Positions 4,949-14,435 are shown, counted from the stretch's first letter. The stretch: 16,264 nt of DNA from Hydrogenophaga sp. (GCA_021154985.1 JAJNQE010000082.1:1-16264); one strand, 5' to 3'. Notes: a model not told the origin generated them from the letters alone. Numbers and translations: made by a program.

Positions 4949-6820
4949 TCAGACTTCTTCGAGTTTCTTGCCAGACAGCGCTTGCTGGATGCCGCGGTTC
5001 ATGCGCAGTGCGGCGAAGGGTTCGGTGGCCTTTGCCAGTTCAGCGGTTGCGGCTTCAATCGCCTGGGCGTCATCGCCCGCGGCGGTGGCAGCGAGCGCGG
5101 TCATGAGCCCGTCGATTTGCTCCCGCTCGGCAGGCGCCAGCAGGTCGGCATCGGCAGCCAGCGCCGTGCGCGTGGCCGTGATCATGCGGTCGGCGTCCAC
5201 GCGGGCTTCAACCAGCGCGCGCGCCCGGATGTCTTGCTCCGCAGTGGCAAAGCTGTCTTGCAACATGGCGGCGATCTGCTCGTCGCTCAGACCGTAAGCG
5301 GGCTTCACGTCCACCCGCGCCTCCACGCCGCTGCCCTGCTCCTTCGCACTCACCGACAGCAGTCCATCGGCATCCACCGTGAAGGTCACGCGGATGCGCG
5401 CCGCACCCGCCACCATGGGGGGAATGCCGCGCAGCTCGAAGCGCGCGAGGCTGCGGCAGTCGGCCACCAGATCGCGCTCGCCCTGCACCACGTGCAGCGC
5501 CAACGCGGTCTGGCCATCTTGGTACGTGGTGAAGTCCTGCGCGAGCGCGGTCGGAATGGCGCTGTTGCGCGGCACGATGCGTTCGACCAGTCCCCCCATG
5601 GTCTCGATGCCGAGCGACAGCGGAATCACGTCGAGCAGCAGCAAGTCTCCGTCACGGCTGTTGCCGGCCAATGCATTGGCCTGGATGGCGGCGCCGAGCG
5701 CCACCACCTCGTCGGGGTTCAGGTTGGTCAGCGGCTCCTGGCCAAAAAACTCGCCCACGGTGCGGCGCACCACCGGCATGCGCGTGGAGCCGCCGACCAT
5801 GACCACGCCCTTGACTTCATCCTTGGTGATACCGGCGTCGCGCAGGACCTTGCGCACGGCCGTCATGGTGCGGGCGGTCAGGGCCGCGGTACAGGTTTCA
5901 AAGTCTGCGGACGTGACGGTGTGCTCGATGGCATGACCCGACACGTTGGCGCGGAAAGCAGCGCTTGCCGAAGAAGACAAAGCCTCTTTCACTCGGCGCG
6001 CCTCAGCATGCAAGGCAGCGCGTTCCGAAGCGTTTGGCATTGCGCTCACGCCGGCTTGCGCCAGCACCCAGGCGGCCAGCGCCTGGTCGTAGTCGTCACC
6101 GCCCAGGGCCGAGTCACCGCCGGTGGCCATCACCTCGAACACGCCTTTGGTGAGCCGCAGGATGGAGATGTCGAAGGTGCCACCCCCCAGGTCGTAGATC
6201 GCGTAGACGCCTTCAGAGCCGTTGTCCAGACCGTAGGCGATGGCCGCGGCCGTGGGTTCGTTGATCAGGCGCAGCACGTTGATGCCGGCGAGTTGCGCCG
6301 CGTCTTTGGTGGCCTGGCGCTGTGCGTCGTCGAAGTACGCGGGCACCGTGATCACCGCACCGTAGAGCTCGTCGTCGAAGCTGTCCTCGGCGCGGAAACG
6401 CAGCGTGGCCAGGATCTCGGCGCTCACCTCCATCGGGGTCTTGCGCCCCGCCACGGTCTCGACAACGGCCATGCCGTCCTGCTCGACCACGGTGTACGAG
6501 AGTTTGTCCACATCGGCCACCTGGGCGCGGCTGCGGCCCATGAGCCGCTTGACCGAACTCACCGTGTTGGCAGGGTCTTGCACTTGTGCCGCGAGCGCGT
6601 CAAAACCGATCTGCCGACCCGAACCGCCCTGGGCGGGATCGAGGTAACGCACCACGCTGGGCAGGATCACGCGGCCGTCGGCGGCTGGCAGGCACTCGGA
6701 GATGCCATGGCGCACGGCGGCCACCAGCGAATGCGTGGTGCCCAGGTCGATGCCCACCGCCACACGGCGCTGGTGGGGATCAAGAGACTGGCCGGGTTCG
6801 GAGATTTGCAGAAGCGCCAT
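4949..6820 (-). CDS. hscA: Fe-S cluster assembly Hsp70 chaperone HscA
   Basis: This 623-residue specialised Hsp70 acts with HscB to drive cluster release from IscU. The ATPase domain shows the phosphate-1 loop IDLGTTHSLVA (about 24-34), IYDLGGGTFDISIL (phosphate 2) and the adenosine-binding stretch VVMVGGSTRMPVVR. A substrate-binding domain follows from about residue 390 (LLLDVIPLSLGIETMGG), then a helical lid. The N-terminal extension before the ATPase core (about 20 residues) and the position between hscB and fdx distinguish it from DnaK. It would recognise the LPPVK peptide present in the neighbouring IscU. The hscB-hscA gap is 28 bp. Confidence 0.95.
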   Translation of the reverse strand: MALLQISEPGQSLDPHQRRVAVGIDLGTTHSLVAAVRHGISECLPAADGRVILPSVVRYLDPAQGGSGRQIGFDALAAQVQDPANTVSSVKRLMGRSRAQVADVDKLSYTVVEQDGMAVVETVAGRKTPMEVSAEILATLRFRAEDSFDDELYGAVITVPAYFDDAQRQATKDAAQLAGINVLRLINEPTAAAIAYGLDNGSEGVYAIYDLGGGTFDISILRLTKGVFEVMATGGDSALGGDDYDQALAAWVLAQAGVSAMPNASERAALHAEARRVKEALSSSASAAFRANVSGHAIEHTVTSADFETCTAALTARTMTAVRKVLRDAGITKDEVKGVVMVGGSTRMPVVRRTVGEFFGQEPLTNLNPDEVVALGAAIQANALAGNSRDGDLLLLDVIPLSLGIETMGGLVERIVPRNSAIPTALAQDFTTYQDGQTALALHVVQGERDLVADCRSLARFELRGIPPMVAGAARIRVTFTVDADGLLSVSAKEQGSGVEARVDVKPAYGLSDEQIAAMLQDSFATAEQDIRARALVEARVDADRMITATRTALAADADLLAPAEREQIDGLMTALAATAAGDDAQAIEAATAELAKATEPFAALRMNRGIQQALSGKKLEEV

Positions 6821-6848
6821 GGATCACGATCGGTTCAAAAACAACCGC

Positions 6849-7373
6849 CTATTGTCCCAGCAGATCGATACGGCTTTCCACATCGCGCGCAAAGCGCTCA
6901 ACGAACATAAGGGCTCTGACCTGCTGCGCCAACGCGAGCCAGTCGCGCAGCTCGTCGGCGGTGGCCTGCAGGCTTTGCAACATGTCGCGGCGCGCAGCGG
7001 CCACGTCATCGGCCATGCGCTCCAGATCGGCCAGCCCGCCGGCCTCTTCCAGGTCTTCGCGCCACTGCATTTGTTGCATGAGGAAGGCCGCAGGCATGGC
7101 GGTGTTGTTCTCGGCCTGGATCGGCGCGCCATTCAATTCACACAGATAGGCCGCGCGCTTGAGCGGGTCCTTCAGGCGCTGATAGGCCTCGTTGATGCGC
7201 ACCGACCACTGCATGGCCTGGCGTTGGGCCTGTGCGTCGGCGGTGGCAAAACGGTCGGGGTGGGCTTCGCGCTGCAGGTCTTTCCAGCGTGCATCGAGTG
7301 CGTCGCGGTCCAGCGTAAAACGGGGCTCAATCCCGAAGATGTCGAAGTCGTTCGATTGCAGGTTCAGGTTCAT
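6849..7373 (-). CDS. hscB: J-domain co-chaperone HscB (Hsc20)
   Basis: This 174-residue J-protein delivers IscU to HscA and stimulates its ATPase. The J-domain occupies about residues 8-80, with the HPD signature at 38-40 (REAHPDRFATA) and NEAYQRLKDPLKRAAYL after it. The C-terminal three-helix part (about 95-174) is the IscU-binding region in the family. The ATG at 7371-7373 aligns with the normal N-terminus (NDFDIFGIEPRFTLD). It is peculiar in lying directly after a strong hairpin and T-rich run with no free Shine-Dalgarno sequence, which points to control of its translation or transcription. Confidence 0.93.
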   Translation of the reverse strand: MNLNLQSNDFDIFGIEPRFTLDRDALDARWKDLQREAHPDRFATADAQAQRQAMQWSVRINEAYQRLKDPLKRAAYLCELNGAPIQAENNTAMPAAFLMQQMQWREDLEEAGGLADLERMADDVAAARRDMLQSLQATADELRDWLALAQQVRALMFVERFARDVESRIDLLGQ

Positions 7374-7412
7374 AAAACAAAGGCCGCCGGCGCTGCACAG
7401 CGCGGGCGGCCT
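7373..7412 (-). terminator. Hairpin with T-rich tail between iscA and hscB (attenuator or partial terminator)
   Basis: AGGCCGCC (7381-7388) and GCGCTG (7390-7395) pair with CAGCGC (7398-7403) and GGCGGCCT (7405-7412), a 14-pair stem with a single G/G mismatch. On the minus strand it is followed by TTTGTTTT and at once by the hscB ATG. The shape is that of an intrinsic terminator inside the operon. Any Shine-Dalgarno for hscB would be locked in the stem. Confidence 0.75.
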
Positions 7413-7432
7413 GGAGGGAAGCCACTAAAGCA

Positions 7433-7756
7433 TCAGACCCGGAAACTCTCACCGCAACCGCAGCGGTCGCGCTCGTTCGGGTTGTTGAAGCGGAAGCCCT
7501 CGTTGAGGCCTTCGCGCACGAAATCGAGCTGTGTGCCGTCGATGTAGGCCAGGCTCTTGGGATCGACCAGCACCTTCACGCCGTTGTCTTCGAACACCAC
7601 GTCTTCCGGGGCGATCTCGTCGGCGTATTCCAGCTTGTAGGCCATGCCGGAACAACCCGTGGTCTTCACACCCAGGCGCACGCCCACGCCTTTGCCGCGT
7701 TTGGCAATGTAGCGGGTCACGTGCCGCGCAGCGGCTTCAGAAATGGAGATGGACAT
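7433..7756 (-). CDS. iscA: A-type Fe-S carrier protein IscA
   Basis: This 107-residue protein carries iron or Fe-S clusters from the IscU scaffold to apo-proteins. The three conserved ligands are Cys35 (TTGCSGMAY), Cys99 and Cys101 (DRCGCGESF) near the C-terminus. Length and the CGCGESF ending match IscA. ErpA is a close relative with the same motifs; the position directly after iscU (12-bp gap) decides for iscA. The 59-bp gap to hscB holds the operon-internal hairpin. Confidence 0.94.
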   Translation of the reverse strand: MSISISEAAARHVTRYIAKRGKGVGVRLGVKTTGCSGMAYKLEYADEIAPEDVVFEDNGVKVLVDPKSLAYIDGTQLDFVREGLNEGFRFNNPNERDRCGCGESFRV

Positions 7757-7768
7757 GGCGCGGCGAAC

Positions 7769-8155
7769 TCAGTGGCTGTGCTTTTTGCGGTAGTCATCCA
7801 CCGCGGCCTTGATGGCGTCTTCGGCCAGGATGGAGCAGTGGATCTTCACCGGCGGCAACGCCAGTTCTTCGGCGATCTGGCTGTTCTTCAGCGCAGCCGC
7901 TTCGTCCAGCGTCTTGCCCTTGACCCATTCGGTCACCAGGGACGAAGAGGCAATCGCAGAACCGCAGCCGTAGGTTTTGAAGCGTGCGTCTTCGATCACG
8001 CCGGTGGTCGGGTTGACCTTGATCTGCAGCTTCATCACGTCGCCGCAAGCGGGCGCGCCCACCATGCCGGTGCCCACCGAATCGTCGCCCTTTTCGAAGG
8101 AGCCGACATTGCGGGGGTTCTCGTAGTGGTCAACAACTTTTTCTGAATAAGCCAT
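7769..8155 (-). CDS. iscU: Fe-S cluster assembly scaffold IscU
   Basis: This 128-residue scaffold builds [2Fe-2S] clusters from sulfur given by IscS. Ligands are Cys37 and Asp39 (GAPACGDVM), Cys64 (YGCGSAIASSS) and His106-Cys107 (KIHCS). The HscA recognition peptide LPPVK is at 100-104. It follows iscS by 12 bp with a good AAGGAG ribosome binding site, and precedes iscA by 12 bp. Length and motif spacing are as in E. coli IscU apart from one inserted residue before the second Cys. Confidence 0.97.
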   Translation of the reverse strand: MAYSEKVVDHYENPRNVGSFEKGDDSVGTGMVGAPACGDVMKLQIKVNPTTGVIEDARFKTYGCGSAIASSSLVTEWVKGKTLDEAAALKNSQIAEELALPPVKIHCSILAEDAIKAAVDDYRKKHSH

Positions 8156-8167
8156 GGTGTTTCTCCT

Positions 8168-9385
8168 TCAATGCGCTGACCACTGGATAGTGGACAGGTC
8201 GATTCCGTCTTTGAACATTTCCCACAGGGGGGACAACTCGCGCAGCTTGGCCACGTTGTCCTTGATGGTGGCAATCGCGTAGTCGACTTCTTCTTCGGTC
8301 GTCCAGCGGCCAATCGTCATGCGCAGGCTGCTGTGCGCCAACTCGTCGCTGCGGCCCAGGGCGCGCAGCACATAGCTGGGCTCCAGGCTGGCCGATGTGC
8401 ACGCCGAGCCCGACGACACCGCCAGTCCCTTGATGCCCATGATGAGCGACTCGCCTTCGACATAGTTGAAGCTCATGTTGAGGTTGTGCGGCACACGGCG
8501 CGTCTCGTGGCCGTTGATGAACACCTCTTCCACGTCCTTGAGGCCAGCGATCATGCGATCGTGCAGGGCCTTGATGCGCTGGTTTTCCGCGTGCATCTCT
8601 TCCTTGGCAATGCGGTAGGCCTCGCCCATGCCCACACACTGGTGGGTGGGCAACGTGCCCGAACGCATGCCGCGCTCATGACCGCCACCGTGCATCTGCG
8701 CCTCGATGCGGATGCGCGGCTTGCGACGCACATACAGTGCGCCGATGCCCTTGGGGCCGTAGGTCTTGTGCGAGGTCAGGCTCATCAAATCGACAGGCAG
8801 CGTCTGAAGATCGATATCGACCCGGCCGGTGGCCTGCGCGGCGTCCACATGGAAGATCACGCCTTTCTCGCGGCAGATGGCACCGATGGCCGCGATGTCC
8901 TGGACCACACCGATCTCGTTGTTCACGAACATGACCGAGGCGATGATGGTGTCGGGGCGGATGGCCGCCTTGAAAGCCTCAAGGTCGAGCAAGCCGTCGG
9001 CCTGCACGTCCATGTAGGTCACTTCAAAACCCTGGCGCTCCAGCTCGCGCATGGTGTCCAGCACGGCCTTGTGCTCGGTCTTCACCGTGATGAGGTGCTT
9101 GCCCTTGGTTTTGTAGAAATGCGCTGCGCCTTTGAGAGCGAGGTTGTTGGACTCCGTCGCGCCGCTGGTCCACACAATCTCGCGCGGATCGGCATTGATC
9201 AGGGCCGCCACTTGCTCGCGCGCGGTCTCCACCGCCTTTTCAGCCTCCCAACCCCATGCGTGGCTGCGCGATGCCGGATTGCCGAAATGTTCGCGCAACC
9301 AGGGAATCATGGCGTCCACCACCCGCGGATCGCAGGGGTTGGTGGCGCTGTAGTCCATGTAGATGGGGAAGTGGGGAGTGCTCAT
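8168..9385 (-). CDS. iscS: Cysteine desulfurase IscS
   Basis: This 405-residue PLP enzyme converts cysteine to alanine and passes the persulfide sulfur to IscU, tRNA thiolation enzymes and others. The PLP lysine is Lys207 (SLTSHKTYGPKG), with His105 (KTEHKAVLD) stacking on the cofactor and DAAQ at 181-184. The catalytic Cys329 is in SSGSACTSASLEPSYVL, the loop typical of group I (IscS/NifS) desulfurases. The C-terminal end TIQWSAH matches the family's IscU-contact tail. The N-terminus PIYMDYSATNPCDPRV fits the usual start. It lies 112 bp after iscR, a gap with stem-loops that could separate iscR from structural-gene expression. Confidence 0.97.
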   Translation of the reverse strand: MSTPHFPIYMDYSATNPCDPRVVDAMIPWLREHFGNPASRSHAWGWEAEKAVETAREQVAALINADPREIVWTSGATESNNLALKGAAHFYKTKGKHLITVKTEHKAVLDTMRELERQGFEVTYMDVQADGLLDLEAFKAAIRPDTIIASVMFVNNEIGVVQDIAAIGAICREKGVIFHVDAAQATGRVDIDLQTLPVDLMSLTSHKTYGPKGIGALYVRRKPRIRIEAQMHGGGHERGMRSGTLPTHQCVGMGEAYRIAKEEMHAENQRIKALHDRMIAGLKDVEEVFINGHETRRVPHNLNMSFNYVEGESLIMGIKGLAVSSGSACTSASLEPSYVLRALGRSDELAHSSLRMTIGRWTTEEEVDYAIATIKDNVAKLRELSPLWEMFKDGIDLSTIQWSAH

Positions 9386-9445
9386 GACTGGCGGTCTCGG
9401 GACTTGCTGGGGGAGTCAGAAAAAATGATGCGTGGACTGGCTGGC

Positions 9446-9487
9446 AAAAACCTGCAGCGGCTGCGCTTGCCCGGAGCCAGGCTCCGG
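9446..9487 (-). promoter_or_regulatory. Stem-loops between iscR and iscS
   Basis: CCGGAGC (9471-9477) and GCTCCGG (9481-9487) form a perfect stem with a 3-nt loop just after the iscR stop. A second small stem GCAG-CGG-CTGC (9454-9464) is followed, on the minus strand, by AGG and five T. Such structures may protect the iscR 3' end or partly terminate transcription. In E. coli the iscR and iscSUA parts of the mRNA are handled separately, so a similar role is possible. Confidence 0.45.
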
Positions 9488-9497
9488 ACCCGCAAGC

Positions 9498-10034
9498 TCA
9501 CTTGGAAAACGCGGCCCCGCCCAGTGCAAACACGGAATTGGGCGCATTCACGCGAATGGGCTTGACCACCGGCGCACTGGAAATCGCGCGCTTGATGAGG
9601 GGTGCGTTTTCCACCACCACACCTTTGGCGAGTTGATCGTCCACCAGCGACTGGAGCGACACGGAGTCCAGGAAATCCACCATCTTGGTGTTCAGCGCGG
9701 CCCACAATTCGTGGGTCATGCAGCGATGGCCTTCGCCCAGGCAGTTCTCCTTGCCCCCACATTGCGTGGCGTCGATCGGTTCGTCCACCGACACGATGAT
9801 GTCGGCCACGGTGATCTCCGATGCCTTGCGGCCCAGGGTATAGCCACCGCCCGGCCCACGCGTCGATTCGACGAGTTCGTGGCGGCGCAGCTTGCCGAAC
9901 AACTGTTCGAGGTACGACAACGAAATCTGCTGGCGCTGGCTGATGGCCGCGAGCGTGACGGGTCCGTTGTTCTGGCGCAGGGCCAGGTCGATCATGGCAG
10001 TGACCGCAAAGCGGCCTTTGGTCGTGAGGCGCAT
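9498..10034 (-). CDS. iscR: Fe-S-sensing transcriptional regulator IscR
   Basis: This 178-residue Rrf2-family regulator represses the isc operon when it holds a [2Fe-2S] cluster. The winged helix-turn-helix covers about residues 1-65 (MRLTTKGRFAVTAMIDLAL; ISLSYLEQLFGKLR; GPGGGYTLGR in the wing). Cluster ligands are Cys92, Cys98, Cys105 and His108 (QCGGKENCLGEGHRCMTHEL), one residue wider between the second and third Cys than in E. coli. The C-terminal tail beyond about 140 is longer than the folded core and looks disordered. The start has an AGGAG ribosome binding site. An IscR type 1-like site overlaps its own promoter, so negative feedback is expected. Confidence 0.96.
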   Translation of the reverse strand: MRLTTKGRFAVTAMIDLALRQNNGPVTLAAISQRQQISLSYLEQLFGKLRRHELVESTRGPGGGYTLGRKASEITVADIIVSVDEPIDATQCGGKENCLGEGHRCMTHELWAALNTKMVDFLDSVSLQSLVDDQLAKGVVVENAPLIKRAISSAPVVKPIRVNAPNSVFALGGAAFSK

Positions 10035-10146
10035 TTTTCAAGCTCCTTGAATGTTGGCTTGACTGTCGTTGACTGGCCCAACGGGTGATACCCCTTGAAC
10101 CCCTTCTCCGCCCACCCGGACCGGTGTTGGTCGCTTCTTCGAAGGC

Positions 10147-10172
10147 TTTCCCGACTGTTTTCGTCGAGTATA
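10147..10172 (-). promoter_or_regulatory. isc promoter -10 box overlapped by an IscR type 1-like site
   Basis: On the minus strand TATACT (10167-10172) is a good -10 element, with a leader of about 125 nt before iscR. Starting at 10171, the 25 bases down to 10147 fit the E. coli IscR type 1 consensus at about 22 positions: ATA, pyrimidines, GAC, an A-rich centre (AAAA), AGTC, then GGG. This places repression by cluster-loaded IscR over the -10. The -35 region is weak (AGCAAA at 10190-10195). The consensus is from memory of the E. coli literature. Confidence 0.7.
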
Positions 10173-10209
10173 CCGCAAAAGCCTAGTGATTTGCTCAGCA
10201 TCTTAAACC

Positions 10210-10235
10210 ACAAACGCTGTTTGTCCATGACAAAC
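10210..10235. repeat. Three alternating ACAAAC half-sites upstream of the isc promoter
   Basis: ACAAAC (10210-10215), GTTTGTC (10219-10225) and GACAAAC (10229-10235) form two overlapping inverted repeats, each with a 3-bp spacer. They lie about 15-40 bp beyond the presumed -35. This is a plausible activator or second regulator site; no factor was identified. Confidence 0.45.
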
Positions 10236-10339
10236 GAGGTGTATGACCACAAAGGCTGTAAAGATACTAAACGGTATCAACTCGCCCAAGGCAGCGCACA
10301 GATGTGACCAGGCAACACCCACTTCGTTCATGTCCAAAG

Positions 10340-10369
10340 AAAAAACAAGGCCGCTTCGCCGCACCGGCC
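10340..10369 (-). terminator. Rho-independent terminator of uvrB
   Basis: Downstream of uvrB on the minus strand GGCCG (10365-10369 side) pairs with CGGCC (10349-10353 side) around an 11-nt loop, followed by TTG and six T. A further GC-rich stem, CCGGCC/GGCCGG, lies just before it. The remaining part of the uvrB-iscR gap (10035-10407) holds the isc leader, the promoter and the half-site cluster, and no gene. Confidence 0.7.
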
Positions 10370-10407
10370 GCCTGCCGACGGCCGGAACGTGACGCCCTCC
10401 AGCGGAT

Positions 10408-12528
<2,121 letters not shown>

Positions 12529-12918
12529 CAACCGATTGTGCCGGATGGTCATCGTTGGCGCTGGTGCCGGGTGGACGGGCCCGGCGCACCCCGGGCTTGG
12601 CCAGGATCTCCACATAGGCTTCGGTGGCGCCCGCTTTGGCCACCGCATCCAGGCTTGCCATCAAGGCCGACAGATGCACCACCTCGGCCGTGTCTTTGGC
12701 CGCACCGCAGCGGCAGTCAAAGTCCAGAAAATCGACGCCTTCCGGCAGTTCGCGGCGGCGTTCGCGCTTGAGGTATTTGCGGATCTCGTGTTTGACGGCT
12801 TCGAGCACGCGGTCGGGGTGACGGCCCTCTTGGGTCAGTTGAAAGGTTTTTCTCATGGCGGTCGGGCGCGTGCAGCGCAGAGTCGGGGAACAAGTCCGGG
12901 AAAAGACGGGAGGCAAGG

Positions 12919-12953
12919 GGCGCGATTATGCGCGCCGGGGTATCCTGCCCGGC
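12919..12953. promoter_or_regulatory. Divergent promoter region with two nested inverted repeats
   Basis: Between the DUF6172/uvrB genes and the exonuclease gene, GGCGCG (12919-12924) and CGCGCC (12931-12936) flank ATTATG. Overlapping it, GCCGGG (12934-12939) and CCCGGC (12948-12953) flank GTATCCTG. On the minus strand CATAAT inside the first repeat could be a -10. The second repeat ends 2 bp before the exonuclease ATG and could fold over its start. Confidence 0.4.
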
Positions 12954-12955
12954 AC

Positions 12956-13558
12956 ATGACACCCCGCGAACAACACCCCACACCCAGCAAGGACGAGATT
13001 GCCCTGCTCGAACCGTTCGACCGCCTGGGACTCGACCGCATCATGCTGGTGAACACCGCAGCGCAGGCCCGCGAGGCCTGCGCCGAGTTGATCGACAACG
13101 CGGTCTGGGGTTTCGACACCGAGTCCAAGCCCACCTTCTTCAAAGACCAGCTCTCGGACGGGCCACACATCGTGCAACTCGCCACACTGCAGCGCGCCTG
13201 GGTGTTCCAGCTGCACGACCCGGCTTGTCGTGACCAAGTGGCTGCCCTGCTGGCCAACGCGCACCACACCAAGGCCGGGTTCGGTCTGGGTGACGACACC
13301 AAACGCATCGTCTCCAAGCTCGCGGTGGCGCCCGCCGCTGTGCTGGAACTCAACACCGTGTTTCGCGAACGCGGCTACCGCAAGGACATGGGTGTGAAAG
13401 GCGCGGTGGCGGTGCTGTTCAACCGGCGCTTTCTCAAATCCAAGAAGGCCGCCACCTCGAACTGGGCCAACCCGCACCTGAGCGAAGCCCAGCTGGTGTA
13501 TGCGGCCAACGATGCCTACGCCGCCGCCCGCGTGTTCGACGCGCTGGGTCTGCGCTGA
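12956..13558 (+). CDS. RNase D-like 3'-5' exonuclease (DEDDy)
   Basis: This 200-residue protein consists of just the DEDD exonuclease domain. Exo I is Asp54/Glu56 (WGFDTESKP), Exo II is GLGDDTKRI with Asp113/Asp114, and Exo III is Tyr182-x3-Asp186 (LVYAANDAYAAARVF), the DEDDy form of RNase D and WRN-type exonucleases. It lacks the HRDC domains of full-length RNase D, so it is one of the stand-alone exonuclease-domain proteins whose substrate, RNA or DNA, is not settled. The ATG 12956-12958 is the only in-frame start that leaves a sensible N-terminus. It is transcribed away from the uvrB block and converges on the DUF3820 gene, with stops 6 bp apart. Confidence 0.88.
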   Translation: MTPREQHPTPSKDEIALLEPFDRLGLDRIMLVNTAAQAREACAELIDNAVWGFDTESKPTFFKDQLSDGPHIVQLATLQRAWVFQLHDPACRDQVAALLANAHHTKAGFGLGDDTKRIVSKLAVAPAAVLELNTVFRERGYRKDMGVKGAVAVLFNRRFLKSKKAATSNWANPHLSEAQLVYAANDAYAAARVFDALGLR

Positions 13559-13571
13559 CCCGGGTCAGCGC
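13552..13571. repeat. Perfect 20-bp palindrome spanning two convergent stop codons
   Basis: GCGCTGACCCGGGTCAGCGC reads the same on both strands and contains the TGA of the exonuclease (13556-13558) and the TGA of the DUF3820 gene (13565-13567, minus). There is no T-run, so it is not a canonical intrinsic terminator in either direction, though it may still protect both mRNA ends. Confidence 0.8.
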
Positions 13572-13786
13572 CGGCGCAGCGGCGTGAGCAGATCCCCCAG
13601 GCCGTTGTGGTCGATCTCGTGCATGAGCTGCAACAGGCGCCCCACTTCGCTCTTCGGGAACCCCTCACGCGCGAACCAGTTGAGGTAGTTGCCCGGCAGG
13701 TCCGCGATCACGCGACCCTTGTGCTTGCCGAACGGCATTTCCACGGTGAGCAGGCGCTCCAGGTCTTCGGGTTTCATGCGCGGCAT
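13565..13786 (-). CDS. DUF3820 family protein
   Basis: This small protein of 73 residues carries the DUF3820 core: MPFGKHKGRVIADLPGNYLNW followed by FAREGFPKSEVGRLLQLMHEI. The FGKHKG and LPxxYLxWF motifs are the family's most conserved part. The family is also called putative quorum-sensing-regulated virulence factor from a Pseudomonas member, but a biochemical role is not established. The start is taken at 13784-13786 (MPRMKPEDLERLL); the ATG at 13775-13777 is an alternative. It diverges from the acyltransferase gene with 40 bp between starts, and converges on the exonuclease gene through a palindrome. Confidence 0.82.
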   Translation of the reverse strand: MPRMKPEDLERLLTVEMPFGKHKGRVIADLPGNYLNWFAREGFPKSEVGRLLQLMHEIDHNGLGDLLTPLRRR

Positions 13787-13826
13787 CGTAGCGCGGCCCA
13801 CGGCTGCGTCGCAGATACTCAGACCC

Positions 13827-14420
13827 ATGCAACGCACGATCTTCACCACGCCCGTCGTCAACACGGTGCTGCGCGCCTTTTCGGTCAGGTTCCTGAAACT
13901 CACCGGCTGGCGCGTGGAGGGCGCCCTGCCCGCTCACGCCGCCAAAAGCGTGCTGATCGCCGCACCCCACACCAGCAACTGGGACCTGCCCTACACCTTG
14001 ATGGTGGCCTTTGCCTTGCGGCTCAACATCCGCTGGATGGGCAAAAAAAGCATCTTCCGGGCGCCGTTTGGCGGCGTGATGCGCTGGCTTGGCGGCATCG
14101 AGGTGAACCGCGAACAGACCACCAACCTGGTGGCCGCTTCGGCCAAGGCGATCCGCGAGGCCGATGGCGCGCTGCAACTCATCGTGCCGCCCGAGGGCAC
14201 CCGCAGCAAAACGCGCTACTGGAAGACCGGCTTCTACTACATCGCCCGCGAGGCGCAGGTGCCCATCGTCATGGCCTACATGGACTACGAGCGCAAGATC
14301 AGCGGCCTGGGACCGCTGTTCGAGCCCACCGGCGATGTGGACGCCGACATGGCCGCCATCAAGGCGTTTTATGCGCCATTCAAGGGCAAGAACGCGGCGC
14401 AGTTTGAATCCACCGACTGA
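13827..14420 (+). CDS. Lysophospholipid acyltransferase family protein
   Basis: This 197-residue protein belongs to the PlsC-like acyltransferase fold. The catalytic H-x4-D motif is His48-Asp53 (APHTSNWDLP), a GKKSIFRAPFGG segment lies at 72-83, and the substrate-binding PEGTRSK motif is at 122-128. It is shorter than typical PlsC (about 240) and lacks an obvious long N-terminal membrane anchor, although residues 9-30 and 53-66 are moderately hydrophobic. It resembles small bacterial members annotated as 1-acyl-sn-glycerol-3-phosphate acyltransferase. Acyl donor and acceptor are unknown. The start at 13827 (MQRTIFTTPVVNTVLRAF) was chosen because upstream in-frame codons overlap the divergent DUF3820 gene. 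Confidence 0.85.
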   Translation: MQRTIFTTPVVNTVLRAFSVRFLKLTGWRVEGALPAHAAKSVLIAAPHTSNWDLPYTLMVAFALRLNIRWMGKKSIFRAPFGGVMRWLGGIEVNREQTTNLVAASAKAIREADGALQLIVPPEGTRSKTRYWKTGFYYIAREAQVPIVMAYMDYERKISGLGPLFEPTGDVDADMAAIKAFYAPFKGKNAAQFESTD

Positions 14421-14435
14421 GCCGCAAGCGCCGGA

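Noticed and set aside
4760..6910. Long plus-strand open frame of 716 codons opposite hscA
   Set aside because: It mirrors the hscA codons (high-GC antisense frame), is His/Arg/Gly/Gln-rich with no recognisable domain, and hscA is unmistakable on the other strand.
8333..9565. 410-codon plus-strand open frame opposite iscS
   Set aside because: Antisense shadow; iscS has all catalytic residues and proper operon spacing.
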